Shown: piece after piece, positions 38,131 to 48,100 of the stretch | How positions within the stretch are numbered: the first letter of the stretch is position 1 | How the letters are laid out: every line of letters begins with the position of its first letter | Assembly (NCBI RefSeq): GCF_022539315.1 | Contig: NC_066333.1 | Location: forward strand, 7,573,501 to 7,637,500 | Reading direction: 5' to 3' | Length of the DNA stretch: 64,000 nucleotides | Source of the DNA: Serinus canaria | Taxonomy: Eukaryota > Chordata > Aves > Passeriformes > Fringillidae | Notes under the pieces: model-generated | The model's database searches: none | Seen by the model: only the letters and a program-made list of their open reading frames with translations | Told to the model about the DNA's origin: nothing | Program-made: the position numbers and the translations under genes

Positions 38131-41100
38131 CTTCACAGCCACACGGTCCCCAAGAGTCCTCTGTCTGCACCTCTACAGCCCTTTAGACAACAACAGGGAA
38201 TCAGTGGAATCATCCCTCCCCCTCCTTCCTCTGCAGAGTTTCTAGAGACAGGCATTGGGACATCCCCCCTTCTTGCACTTCACACCTTTGGGCAGAACTT
38301 CTCATGAGAAATGCAGAGTTTTATTCTACTGCTGATCTGCAAAACTAAGCATATTTCACCACTGTTGACATTTGCAGGTTCAAAACTATCAGAAAGATCA
38401 AGTTTTGACTGGATTTTTTTTTGTACCTGTGGGTGCCAGAATTGTATTTTTAAGAAGTGTAAAGCTTTTCCACTTTCTTCCCTCACCACACACGAAGAAG
38501 AGTTCTTACTCTTACAAGATTTACAAACCTGATGAGATTCACTCCAGAGCACTGCAATGCACAGCCTCTCACTCTGAAGGGCTACAAAAAAGAACTAATG
38601 ACACAAAAGTGCTCCTCTATGTAATAAATTGATTTTCAAAGCAGGAAGAGGGTTCTGTAGAACACTGTAACTGGGCAAACAGTCAGAAGGAGAGCAGTGT
38701 CAGGCCCTCTTGCATTCCTTAGCACTAGCCCAAGGCTGGCCAGGCTATAAACAAACTGAGCACTGTGACCCATGTCAAACAGTCCCTGCAGTTAATTAAT
38801 GAAGCACTGACAGCAAGAGGAGTCCCTGTGTCAACAGGTGATATTAAACTCAACAGAACAGGAATAAAGCCAGTGACAAAGTTATAAACCCTGAAATTAT
38901 ACAAAACCTTCTTGCAAAGGTGCTTTTGTGATGCCTTGAACAGCTGTGAGGCAAAGCCCACAAGGATGTTATAAAACACTCCCCAAGGAAATCACCTGAA
39001 CTTTGCTTTTATGAATCCAAGCAATTCCAAAGCAGCATATTCCTAACCCACAGAGCATCAGCCCTTAACCACCTGTCTAGGCAGACCACACATGGTTCAA
39101 AATCCAGATGGTGATCCTCAATAAAGAAGAAAATGGTCAAGAGTAAAGCAAAGCAGTCTTTAGGGGGTACCATGCTGGTCACAAACACTGGCCCCTGAGG
39201 ATGGGTGCACTGAGAAGCCTCCAGCTCCCCAGAGCAGAGATGTGATAGTTAAAGGCAAGAACGTCATTAGAGAAGCACCAACTATATGGCTGGGAAGATG
39301 TCAAGGTAGTGTCCAAAGAAGGCAAACAGAAGAATTAGAGCCAAAACCAACTGTAACTGAGCTCAAGACACGGCTGGAATCAAATGCTTTCCTACTGCCC
39401 TTAATCAAGATAGAATTTCTGTCAACACTTTAGGCTTTTTTAAAAATCAAATGCGTCATCTGCATTCTCCCCTCACCCTCTCCAGGCAGAGTCAGAGCTC
39501 TGGGCATCATGTTTCACAGCTACTTGTGCCCGCTGCTACATTGCTGCAGTTTGCAGGTTTTTACTGAGTAAAGCCCATATTCCATGTGTCAACCACCCTC
39601 ATCATCAACCTCACTGCTGACCCCTTCTCTCTCCCATCTATCCCAGACAGAAGAGAATAATCAGGAAAAGGATTGTATCACTGCCTCAGTTTCATACTCT
39701 GTTTCTTGAAAGAGACAGCAGGAAGATAAATGTTATTGTGACTGAACTCCAGAAAGTCCATTTCAGTCAGATGAACTCATGGCATCTGCCTCTCAAATCC
39801 CTACATATCCTCCAAGTCCTGCCTGGAACAGGACTGATGGTGAAGCAGCAGCTCACTGAGAGGCATCCTGCTCCTCCACCCACCGACTCAGGCTGGGACA
39901 GGGATCAGCCAGGAATGCTCTGGTGATTTATCACTCCTGTGCCCACCAAAAGGCATCTGCAAACCCAACAGGCTCTGCCAAGCACAGCCCAACACCGGCT
40001 GCCCACTCCCTGCAGGCATTTTAAAACACCCCATCATGATTCTGACAGCACAACCACATTTATCTCAATCCAAAATTCTTTCTCTCACCGCAGCATTCAT
40101 CCACCGGAAGGGAGGCGTGGAAATTTTCCCTCATTAATAGGGACGTTCCCTAATTAGCAGGCAGTGTGTGCATTTCCCAGGCGTGACTACAGGCACGCTG
40201 TAATCCTACACAGCTCGGCGTGGATTTAAAGCATGACCCTGCTCTCCCCCACATCCATCACCTCCTGTGTCGACACGGGTGTCTGCAGGCAGCCAGCCGG
40301 GGAACCCTCACCCCCGTTCTGCGGGATCAGCTTTCACCTGGTTTGCAGAGCTGCTGAGGCAGGAAAGGAAGATCTGATCTTCTCTCCTGCAAAAAGACCC
40401 CAAATTCCTTCTATAAACTGACTAGTTAATTAAAATCTTCATTTGCTTTCTAGATCTGCTCTCTCACTGACCTAAACGTGCCTCCAGAGCAGCACGGCCG
40501 CATCCACACGAGGAATAGGCAGTGGGTTCCTCTGGACATCAGGTTTCTTTTGAGTAACTACACTTTGGCACGTTCCAGAAGAGTGCCTTGGCATGGTTTA
40601 GATTAGTTAGCTTTGAAAAAGGATTACACTAAGTTGGAACAAGCATTCCTATCCCAGAATAAGACTGATCCAACAGCAAGTGCAACAGGTATTTTGGAAT
40701 AACTTCACACCTCTCTCTAATCCAAATTAGCTTTAAAATACTGACACAATTCCATCACAGATGTGTTCAGTGTCTTGATGTAGTTGTGAATTTTGTGCCA
40801 AGAGCACACTTCGCCTGGACAAAGAAGCCTCCCAGTCATTAAGGTCATGGTGTTGGAGATAGGATGCAGCATTCCAAGATGAGAAATCAAGGACAGAGGG
40901 AGAGAGAATGGAGGAGTGTGGGAGAGTAGCAAGGACAGGATAGGGACACAGAAAGGCTGTGACAGGACAAGTGGGAATGGCTTCAAACTAAAAGAGGAGA
41001 GATTCAGACTGGATATTAGGCAGAAAATCTTCCCTGTAAGGGTGGTAAGGCTCTGGCAAGGGCTGCCCAGAGAAGCTGTGGCTGCCCCATTCCTGGAAAT

Positions 41101-42916
41101 GTTGAAGGTCAGGTTGGAAAGGGCTGGTCCACTGGAAGGTGTCTCTGCCAGGAATGGTGATGGGGGGTTGGAACAAGACGAGCTTTAAGGTCCCTTCTGA
41201 CCCAAAACAGTCTGGGTCCTGAGGAAGTCAGAGATCTGCTCTTTCTTGCCACCTTGCAATGTAGATAAGGCCCTGCTGAACTGGAGATGATGCCTTATCA
41301 CAACACACCACTGGAGCTTCACAAGTTACAAATGTTACTTATGGCAAATCCTACAGGATCAGAAAGCACAATAAGCAACAACAGACACACAAGAAGAGGC
41401 TATTCTAAGTTTCACCAGCAGATAAACACAAAGACAGCTGATCACATGCCTTGGAACCCAAGACAGGCAACCAGGAATAAGCGAGAGAACCTTCCCCAAG
41501 GCTAAGGCAGCTGCATGGGAGGGTGCTCCAGCAACTCCAGGGCTTTCTGCTGGGCTTCAACAACAGCTGCCACTTAAACACAGATGCTGCACTAACCAGG
41601 CAGCTTTAATTCAACCTGGCAGCTTCTTCATTGCCCTGCAACCCAGAGTTTTCTGTTCTTTTTATTGGGAGAATAATCCAAAGGTCCCGGATGCTTTTCA
41701 GGGGTTAACATGTAAGTTAGACCATCTCTGAAGCTACAGTCCTGTCACCACAGCCTAGTGAGAACCATCCCAGCACAACACCATCACCTGAACTCCCTCT
41801 GCATAACACTGACAGCCTCAGAAAGTCACCCTTCATCCTTGCATTTCCCTGAGCAGGGTTAAGTGAACACTCCCAACATGCTCTGGATCTACAGCTTCTC
41901 CCTCCTTTCTCGTGCCCCTTACTCAAAATTCAGCTGGGCTTTTCTGCAGCACAAAATCAACAATGGATTCACCATTCCCCCAAACGCTGCTGTTCCATCA
42001 TTTAATGCTCACACTGGGAGACAAAGCCTTTAACTACCCCCAGGTCAGGGCTGAGGCCGCAGAAAGCTCCACAGACCACCCAGACCAGCAGCCAAGGTAG
42101 GGAAAAGTGCTGGCACAGCCTTTGCTGTGCTAACGGCCCAGACCCGCCCCCATTCCCAAAAATAAACAGCCCTGACATCTCGTGCTCCCTAAAAAAGATC
42201 CCACAAGTTTCAGAAGACATGAAGATGGGACATTCTAATAATAGATATTCAAGGAAAAGAAAATTATTTTTAGCTAGCACAGCCTTAACTAATTGTTACA
42301 TTAAGTTGAAGGTCCTCTAGATTAAAAAAAGCTCCGCATAAAAATAGCTCCCCTAATGTTTTTTTTTTTCTATTACTTGGGCCAGGTTTTGCCTGGTTTG
42401 CTTCCTTCCTTTTCCTGGGAAGCGAGATTTGGACTGAAAAGAAGTTACAGAGCTTTCCATCGTGAAATACACTGTTTCATCAGATTTCATAATTGTTTAA
42501 AGACTTAGAGCTTTATTTCACTGCCGAGGCACCCACCCCACCGTAAGGCTCACGCCTGGCGCTCCAGTACCGGGAACCCCCCCCCACCACGGCGGCTCCT
42601 CCCGTTACCGGCCGCGGGCTCCGGGTTCCGCTTCCCCGGGGAACGAGGGGTTTGCAAACAGCCCCCGGAGCTCCGTTACGAGCCCACTCGGCGCCGTAAA
42701 TAGCGGCTCCGGCCACGGGCTGAGCGGCCGGAGCCGTCTTCTGCCTCCGTCTCCCAGCCGAGCTCTCGGCCCCGTTACCAATACCTGGGCTCGGAGTAGA
42801 CCCGGGGAACAGCCGCGTCGCCACGGCCGGAGCGAACGACCAGATATAGGGAAGGGCTGTGGGTCGGGGAAAGAGGGGCGAGGCCGGGGGCGTCCAGCCA
42901 GTACCCCTGCACTCAC
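38131..42916 (-). other. TPX2: TPX2 5' UTR end and first intron
   Basis: The ATG exon probably extends to about 38180, where a minus-strand acceptor GTCTAAAG precedes the leader. The rest is an intron of about 4.7 kb reaching the donor at 42916. It is A+T-rich and contains one CR1 fragment (40955-41220). I see no other exon. Confidence 0.55.
40955..41220 (+). mobile_element. CR1 LINE 3' fragment
   Basis: This is the CR1 3' end in plus orientation. It shows AGACTGGATATTAGG, then GGCTGCCCAGAGAAGCTGTG and CTGCCCCATTCCTGGAAATG, ending in TTTAAGGTCCCTTCTGACCC. It is 5'-truncated, as usual for this family, and diverged; no reverse transcriptase is present. It lies in TPX2 intron 1, antisense to the gene. 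Confidence 0.85.
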
Positions 42917-42960
42917 CTCAGCAGCGCCGCCGCCACTCCGCGCGGCGCCTCTGCCGCCGC
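42917..42960 (-). other. TPX2: Candidate TPX2 non-coding exon 1
   Basis: A strong minus-strand donor (GCTGAG followed by GTGAGTGC) sits at 42916/42917 just inside the CpG-rich zone. The upstream end is placed near 42960 because a CHR-like element follows at 42972-42977. No ATG in this exon opens a conserved frame, so it is non-coding. Confidence 0.55.
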
Positions 42961-42971
42961 CGTTAACGGAT

Positions 42972-43005
42972 TTCAAACAGGGCTCGGCAGTCCGAACCCA
43001 CCAAT
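42972..43005 (-). promoter_or_regulatory. TPX2: CHR and CCAAT box of TPX2 promoter
   Basis: On the minus strand TTTGAA (42972-42977) matches the cell-cycle genes homology region. A CCAAT box lies at 43001-43005, read as CCAAT on the plus strand, 23 bases further upstream for TPX2. This NF-Y plus CHR arrangement is the established design of G2/M genes repressed by DREAM/MuvB, and TPX2 is such a gene. Binding here is inferred. Confidence 0.6.
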
Positions 43006-43202
43006 CAGCGCCTGGCACACGCCCTTTGAGGCGCGCGGAATGGCTGGACCGCTTGAGGACCCGGATAAGCGGACGCCGAGCAGTGCAGTTGCCCTCTCCC
43101 TGCAAAGCCTGACGGGAAATGTAGTATGTACTTGTATAACACCACGCTATCTGGATAAGAACCGAACCACAACTCCCATAACACACTGCCGAACACGGTA
43201 GA

Positions 43203-43207
43203 CCAAT
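43203..43207 (+). promoter_or_regulatory. CCAAT box in TPX2-BCL2L1 divergent promoter zone
   Basis: This is a perfect CCAAT followed by CAG, in the context GACCAATCAG, a classical NF-Y site. It lies about 200 bases from the first CCAAT box. It could serve either TPX2 or a plus-strand transcript starting near 43250. Confidence 0.5.
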
Positions 43208-43824
43208 CAGAAAAGATAATGCTTTGACTGTCGTTCTGGGCGGCCTACCAGTGGTTGGTGGGCGGGACCCCGGAGCCAGTGTCAGCCGGTACAGCTGCGG
43301 GCCGGGCAGGAGCCTACCGGAGCCAGGCTCTGGTTCTGCGGCTGTATCAGTGTCTGCTGTCCGGCTTCCACCCGCTGCTCCTCAGCAAATCAGCCTTTCT
43401 GACTGCTAGGCCCAAGGAAGGCTGCTCACACCGCCTGGTAAGACTGGCTAGGTTTCTCGATGCTGTGAGGAGAAAGTGCCCTTTGCGCAGTGGCGTCATC
43501 GACCCCAAGTGCTGTATAATCGTCCCCGCGCCTTTGCAGAGGGATGGGTAGCCAGCCATTCACGGCGGGGTAGGCCCCGGCTGCCACAGTCGCTCTCACT
43601 GCTCCGGCACTACCCACATAAACCTCCCCTCACAACCCCGTCATGGGCTCCCTGAGCAGTGTGGAGACACAAAACACCCGACATTAGTCCCGGACTGGTG
43701 TGAGGGGTTTGCGGCCGTGGCAGAGGCAGGGCCGTGCCCGCAGGGCGCGGTGAGACCGGAGGCCCGAGCTGACCCGCCATGGACGGCAGGAGGCGCCAGA
43801 ACTCCGCCCTCCGCCCGGCATCTT

Positions 43825-43927
43825 CGCGCCTGCGCACCGGCCCAGCCAGCAGGGCGCGTGCGCACCGTGCCCCGCGCAGTCCAACCGACGCTCCTCGCCA
43901 AGCCTCGAGGCACCGTGCGCATGCGCA
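43825..43927. promoter_or_regulatory. BCL2L1: Cluster of three NRF1-like sites upstream of BCL2L1
   Basis: CGCGCCTGCGCA (43825-43836), GCGCGTGCGCAC (43854-43865) and the perfect palindrome TGCGCATGCGCA (43916-43927) fit the NRF1 consensus within about 100 bases. They lie directly upstream of the candidate BCL2L1 first exon in a CpG island. Confidence 0.6.
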
Positions 43928-43984
43928 CCGCCCCCTTGCTGCCCCCTCCCACCCTACCGCACCCCCCCGGCCGCTCGGCGGGCC

Positions 43985-44115
43985 ATGTGGAAGGAATCCC
44001 GGGACTACTGAGCGGGCCGAGGCCCGGCGGGACTCCCGGTGACCTCCGGCGTCGCTGCCAGACGAGCCCGCGCGGCAGAGCCGGAAAGGACGCGGACCCC
44101 CAGTCGGGAGCTGAG
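43985..44115 (+). other. BCL2L1: Candidate BCL2L1 non-coding first exon
   Basis: A CpG-rich segment ends in an excellent donor, GAGCTGAG followed by GTGAGG, at 44115/44116. The upstream boundary is a guess. A second possible first exon ends at another donor, CACCCG followed by GTGAGA, at 44851/44852. Several alternative first exons are usual for BCL2L1, so both may be used. Confidence 0.4.
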
Positions 44116-44364
44116 GTGAGGGGCGGGGTAGGGTAAAACCTGAGTGACGCGCGGCTCAGCCAAAGGGAGAGGCCGCAGCCGGGCCCCGCCCTTCCCGGCC
44201 GCTGATTGGCTGGTGTGTCGGCCGTGCGGGCGCCGTGTAGGCCCTCGTGCGCGGCCCCGCCCCCCAGGTACGGCGACCGGTGGGGCCGTCCGGGGACCTG
44301 GGGGGGAGGGCGATCCGGTGACTGGGGGGGTAGTTCGGGGGTCTGGGGAAAGCGGTCCGGTGGT

Positions 44365-44377
44365 GGGGGGGGGGGGG
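44365..44377. repeat. Poly-G run, 13 G
   Basis: A homopolymer of 13 guanines lies in the BCL2L1 promoter CpG island, flanked by other G-rich tracts. It could form a G-quadruplex, and the base count may be unreliable. Confidence 0.85.
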
Positions 44378-45092
44378 CAGTCCGGTGGCCGGGAGGACCG
44401 GCTACCCCCTGCGGTGCTTCCGCCTGCCGCTGCCCGGCGTGTCACATTCCCGGCTCCAGCGGCAGCGCACCGCTAACCGTGACTGGAATCGCTGCTGTAA
44501 GGACGCAGGGCCGTGCGGCGGCTCCCGCGGTCACGAGCGGTATAAACGTTTTCAGCCGTTTATCCTCTCCGCCTGCGGGGAGCGAAGGGCTTCGGGGTGG
44601 CGGGGCTACGGTAACCGTCAAACCGGGCCGCCCTGTGGCTGCCGTGATCCTTAGGTAGCGCTGGCTGCCCGCTGCTGCCGCTGCAGCCGTTGGGTAGCGC
44701 CGGCGGAGGGGGCGGAGGCGCCGGGCCCTTTAACGGGCGGGGCCAGGCGGGGGCGGTGCTGTCGCGTTCCGGGCCGACCCGGAGCTCCAGCAGAACAAGA
44801 ACCGCCTCCGCCCCGGCCCGCAGCCGGCCTGCCAGGCGCAACCCGCACCCGGTGAGATCTGGGGTCTGCTCGGAACGAGCCTGGGGATCCCCAGAGCTTG
44901 AGGCTGCTTTCCGGGGGAGGGGGTGTTGTGGTTGGTTCTCTGTGCGGCTTAAATCTGGTGGCCCTGAGCCTCGGCGTAGAGCTGCGGGGTGATCTCAGTA
45001 TAACGATAAGCTATCGGTGGTAATGGCGCGGGTGCATCTAAGAGCTGTGGCATTAACCGTTTCGGTGCCTCTCTCCTCTGTGCTAAGGTCAG

Positions 45093-45140
45093 ATGCTTCC
45101 ATCGGTCGCGAGGAAGAGGAGCAGAGTCGGGACCTGCTAA
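45093..45140 (+). CDS. BCL2L1 leader upstream ORF 1, 15 codons
   Basis: ATG at 45093 opens a 15-residue frame ending in TAA at 45138-45140. Its start context is weak, with C at -3. It is in the mature mRNA only if the exon starts at the probable acceptor TGTGCTAAG (45087/45088). I see no evidence that the peptide itself matters. Confidence 0.35.
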   Translation: MLPSVARKRSRVGTC

Positions 45141-45166
45141 GTGCTGATCTGCTTGTGCTCCAGACC

Positions 45167-45196
45167 ATGGACTCATTGAGGGCGTCCCAGGTGTGA
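45167..45196 (+). CDS. BCL2L1 leader upstream ORF 2, MDSLRASQV
   Basis: ATG at 45167 lies in the optimal context ACCATGG and opens a 9-residue frame that stops with TGA at 45194-45196, only two bases before the Bcl-xL ATG at 45199. From memory, the human BCL2L1 leader has a 9-codon uORF beginning Met-Asp and also stopping two bases before the main ATG. That makes this a likely conserved translational control element. It is in the mRNA if exon 2 starts at 45088, or anywhere upstream of 45167. Confidence 0.6.
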   Translation: MDSLRASQV

Positions 45197-45198
45197 AA

Positions 45199-48100
45199 AT
45201 GTACAGCAGTAACCGGGAGTTAGTGATTGACTTTGTTTCCTACAAGCTCTCACAGAAAGGATACAGCTGGAGTCAGCTGGAGGAGGAGGATGAGAACAGG
45301 ACTGACTTTGCAGGGGAGGAGGACGAGATGGACGGGGTCCTCAACGGGAGCCCCTCCTGGCACGCGGCCACCAGCCACATAGTGAATGGAGCCACCGTGC
45401 ACCAGAGCAGCCTCGAAGTCCATGAGATCCGTCGAGCAGCCGATGTGAGGCAGGCGCTGAGAGAGGCGGGGGATGAGTTTGAGCTGAGGTACCGGCGGGC
45501 GTTCAGCGACCTCACTTCCCAGCTCCACATCACTCCCAGCACAGCGTATCAGAGCTTTGAGCAGGTAGTGAACGAACTGTTCCGCGATGGAGTGAACTGG
45601 GGCCGCATCGTGGCTTTCTTCTCCTTCGGAGGAGCCTTGTGCGTGGAGAGCGTTGTTAAGGAGATGCGGGTATTGGTGAAACGCATCGTGTCTTGGATGA
45701 CCACGTACTTGACCGACCACTTAGATCCCTGGATCCAGGAGAATGGCGGATGGGTAAGAACACTTCTGTGTGCTGGGGGTGGCTGCCCATGCCCTCCCTC
45801 GCTCCAGGCTGGCAGTGGGGCCGGTCAAACCGGAGCACAGCTCCTACAATGTTTGTGCTAGAGCTTGTCCTACCTCTTGCAGGGAGGATAAAGGGGTGTG
45901 TGGTCTTGCCTTCTGTGCTCTAAACGCTGTCACAAGAGGGTCAGCCCACCATGTTGGCACAGTTTGTGGTTGCATATGTCTTTCTCCATCCCTGCTTTTT
46001 CTTCTCCCTGGATGTTATGTAAAAGACCTGTTTTTCCAAGAGCCTTTGGAAATCTAATGTCATCCAAGCTTGTTCTTCAAGGAGAGCCCTGGCTCTGGGG
46101 CATATTCCCAGTGTCACTAATAGCAGGGAGTGGAGCTTCCTCCTCTCCAAGGCAGTGTTGTGGTGGGCTGGCTGGTGGTTTGCCGAGGTAACAGCTACTT
46201 CTTCATTCTGGAAACAGCTTTTGCCTTGCTCATGGTGAAGTGAATCCCACAGCAGATCTCGGTGGGTGGGTGGGCTTCTGGGACTGTCTGAGCTGATGTG
46301 GTTGGAGCTAGGGCCGAGGTGGAGGCAACCTCTGTGCTGGGGAGCTGCTAAGCCTGCAGCTGCTTTTCCCTTGGCAGGGAGCAGTGCTCCCAGCTGCCCC
46401 AGCAGCAAACCCTGGGAGCTCTCAGTGGTGAGGTATTAACATGAATAAGCATTTCTTCAGGAAGCATTCTTGAAATGCCGGGTCCGGCAGTGCGGTGCAG
46501 CCTGGGACTGCCGGCGGGAGGTATATGACCTACAGATGTCTGAGTTTTCATTTGGCTTCTGCATCTTAGTGATTCCCTGCTGCTGTAACCTTTACCGGTT
46601 CCCACTGGAAAGAGTTCATGCTGTCAGGAATTGGCATCTAAACAGTGGGGAATTGCCTCCTTGCTGGGAGCTGCAGCCTCTCAGCCCCCTTCAGCTTGTG
46701 GTCCATTGGCAGAGCTCAGCATTTTGGGAAGGGGACCAGGAGCCTTTGAGCCCAGCGTTGTGCTCTGCCCCCTCCTTGCAGAGAAGAGGTTCTCCCCAGC
46801 TCCCTGTGCCAGCAATGCTGGGGTCCCCAGGGGAGAAGGGGAGCTGGTGCACCCAAGGGGAGGGAGCTGGTTCAGGAAGGGTGAAAAAATTCCAGGAATG
46901 TGACCGCCCTGGGGCACTGCCTGGGTGGGGCTGCTCAGGCAAGGAGAGGAGCTTGGTTTCAGTTAATAGCCCGGGATCTGCTGGCTGTATGTGCCCCATT
47001 AGCTCTCTCATCCTGCAGATAACCCTGGCCAAATTCCTTCCCCTTCCCTCTGCTTTTGGCTTTTAGAGCCACAGATTAGTTTTGGAATTAAGTGATCAAA
47101 CTGAGGTTTCCAAGCTAGTGTGGCTGTTGCTGTTAGTGACGGATTGGGCTGTATCCTGGAGACCTAGGCGATAATGCAATCTGATTTTTTGTAAATGAAC
47201 TCTCTGGGGGATTTAGATTAAATCACTGGTGGAAAATCACTGGTCCCTGCTTGTGGGGAATCAAACACCTCCTCCCTCTGTTCCCCACCCCCAACCATCA
47301 CGATTCAGACTCTTCAATTTTTTTGTGTCCGTCTCTAAATTAATTGTTTGGAACAAATATTTGCTCAACAGATTGCGGAAGGGTCAGGACTCCTCTCTAT
47401 CTGACCCACCCACCAGCTCTCTCTTTGAAAAATGCCGTTTCCCACTCAGGGGACCGCCTTGCTCTCTTGTTCTAACCTTGAACCGGGTTTTTAACTTCCC
47501 TGCCCAGGCTGTGCCGCTGCCTGGGCTATGCTGGGAGCTGAATGGAAGCCAGGCAGGGTGGTGAAGGCTGGAGTGTGGGGAGTCCACACCACCAGCCACC
47601 AAAAATACACTGCTGGGCAGTGTTGCTGCTGGAGCCCGTTGCAAACCCTGAGTGCTCATTTGACATCTTGGCTGTAGCTTTCTTCGACTCTCAGCTTTCA
47701 TCATGTTCCTTCCTGTAGGAAGCCATGCCACTCCACACCAAGGGACAGAGGCCATAAGAGCTCCTGAATGCCTCACGTGTGGGGTATGTGTGGAGATGCT
47801 TTGCTTTCCTTCGCTCTTGCGATTCCAGCTGCAGGGAGAAAGCCATTTGCCTTCTGCCAGCTCTCCCTGCAAGAGGGGTGCCACCCTGCCCTGGCTGTGA
47901 TGGAGCCATCCCTCTCCTGCCGCCCTGTTTGCACAGGGAGTCTGTTTGGTGCATTGGAGCTGTTAGAGCCTGTCCCATTCAAACAAAGCACTCCCGAGAG
48001 GTGCAGCAGGCAGGTCCTGGTGAGAGAGATGCAAGTTCTGGCAGGCCTGCTTGGCAGGGCCCAGGTGGTTTGTGTTTTGGAGCACTGCAGCACTTCTCTT

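Noticed and set aside
42260..42280. TTATTTTTAG, a MEF2-type consensus in TPX2 intron 1
   Set aside because: It is an isolated ten-base match in A+T-rich DNA without other muscle elements, and TPX2 is not a muscle gene.
43255..43551. Open frame with a QALVLRLYQCLL segment resembling an LYR-motif mitochondrial protein
   Set aside because: There is no ATG in frame after an upstream stop, and the rest does not match any LYR family member. The resemblance is short enough to be chance.
45754..45861. Extension of the Bcl-xL first exon frame into the intron as a separate gene end
   Set aside because: The TGG/GTAAGA donor and the matching 60670 exon restore the full family C-terminus. The read-through is at most a minor intron-retention isoform.
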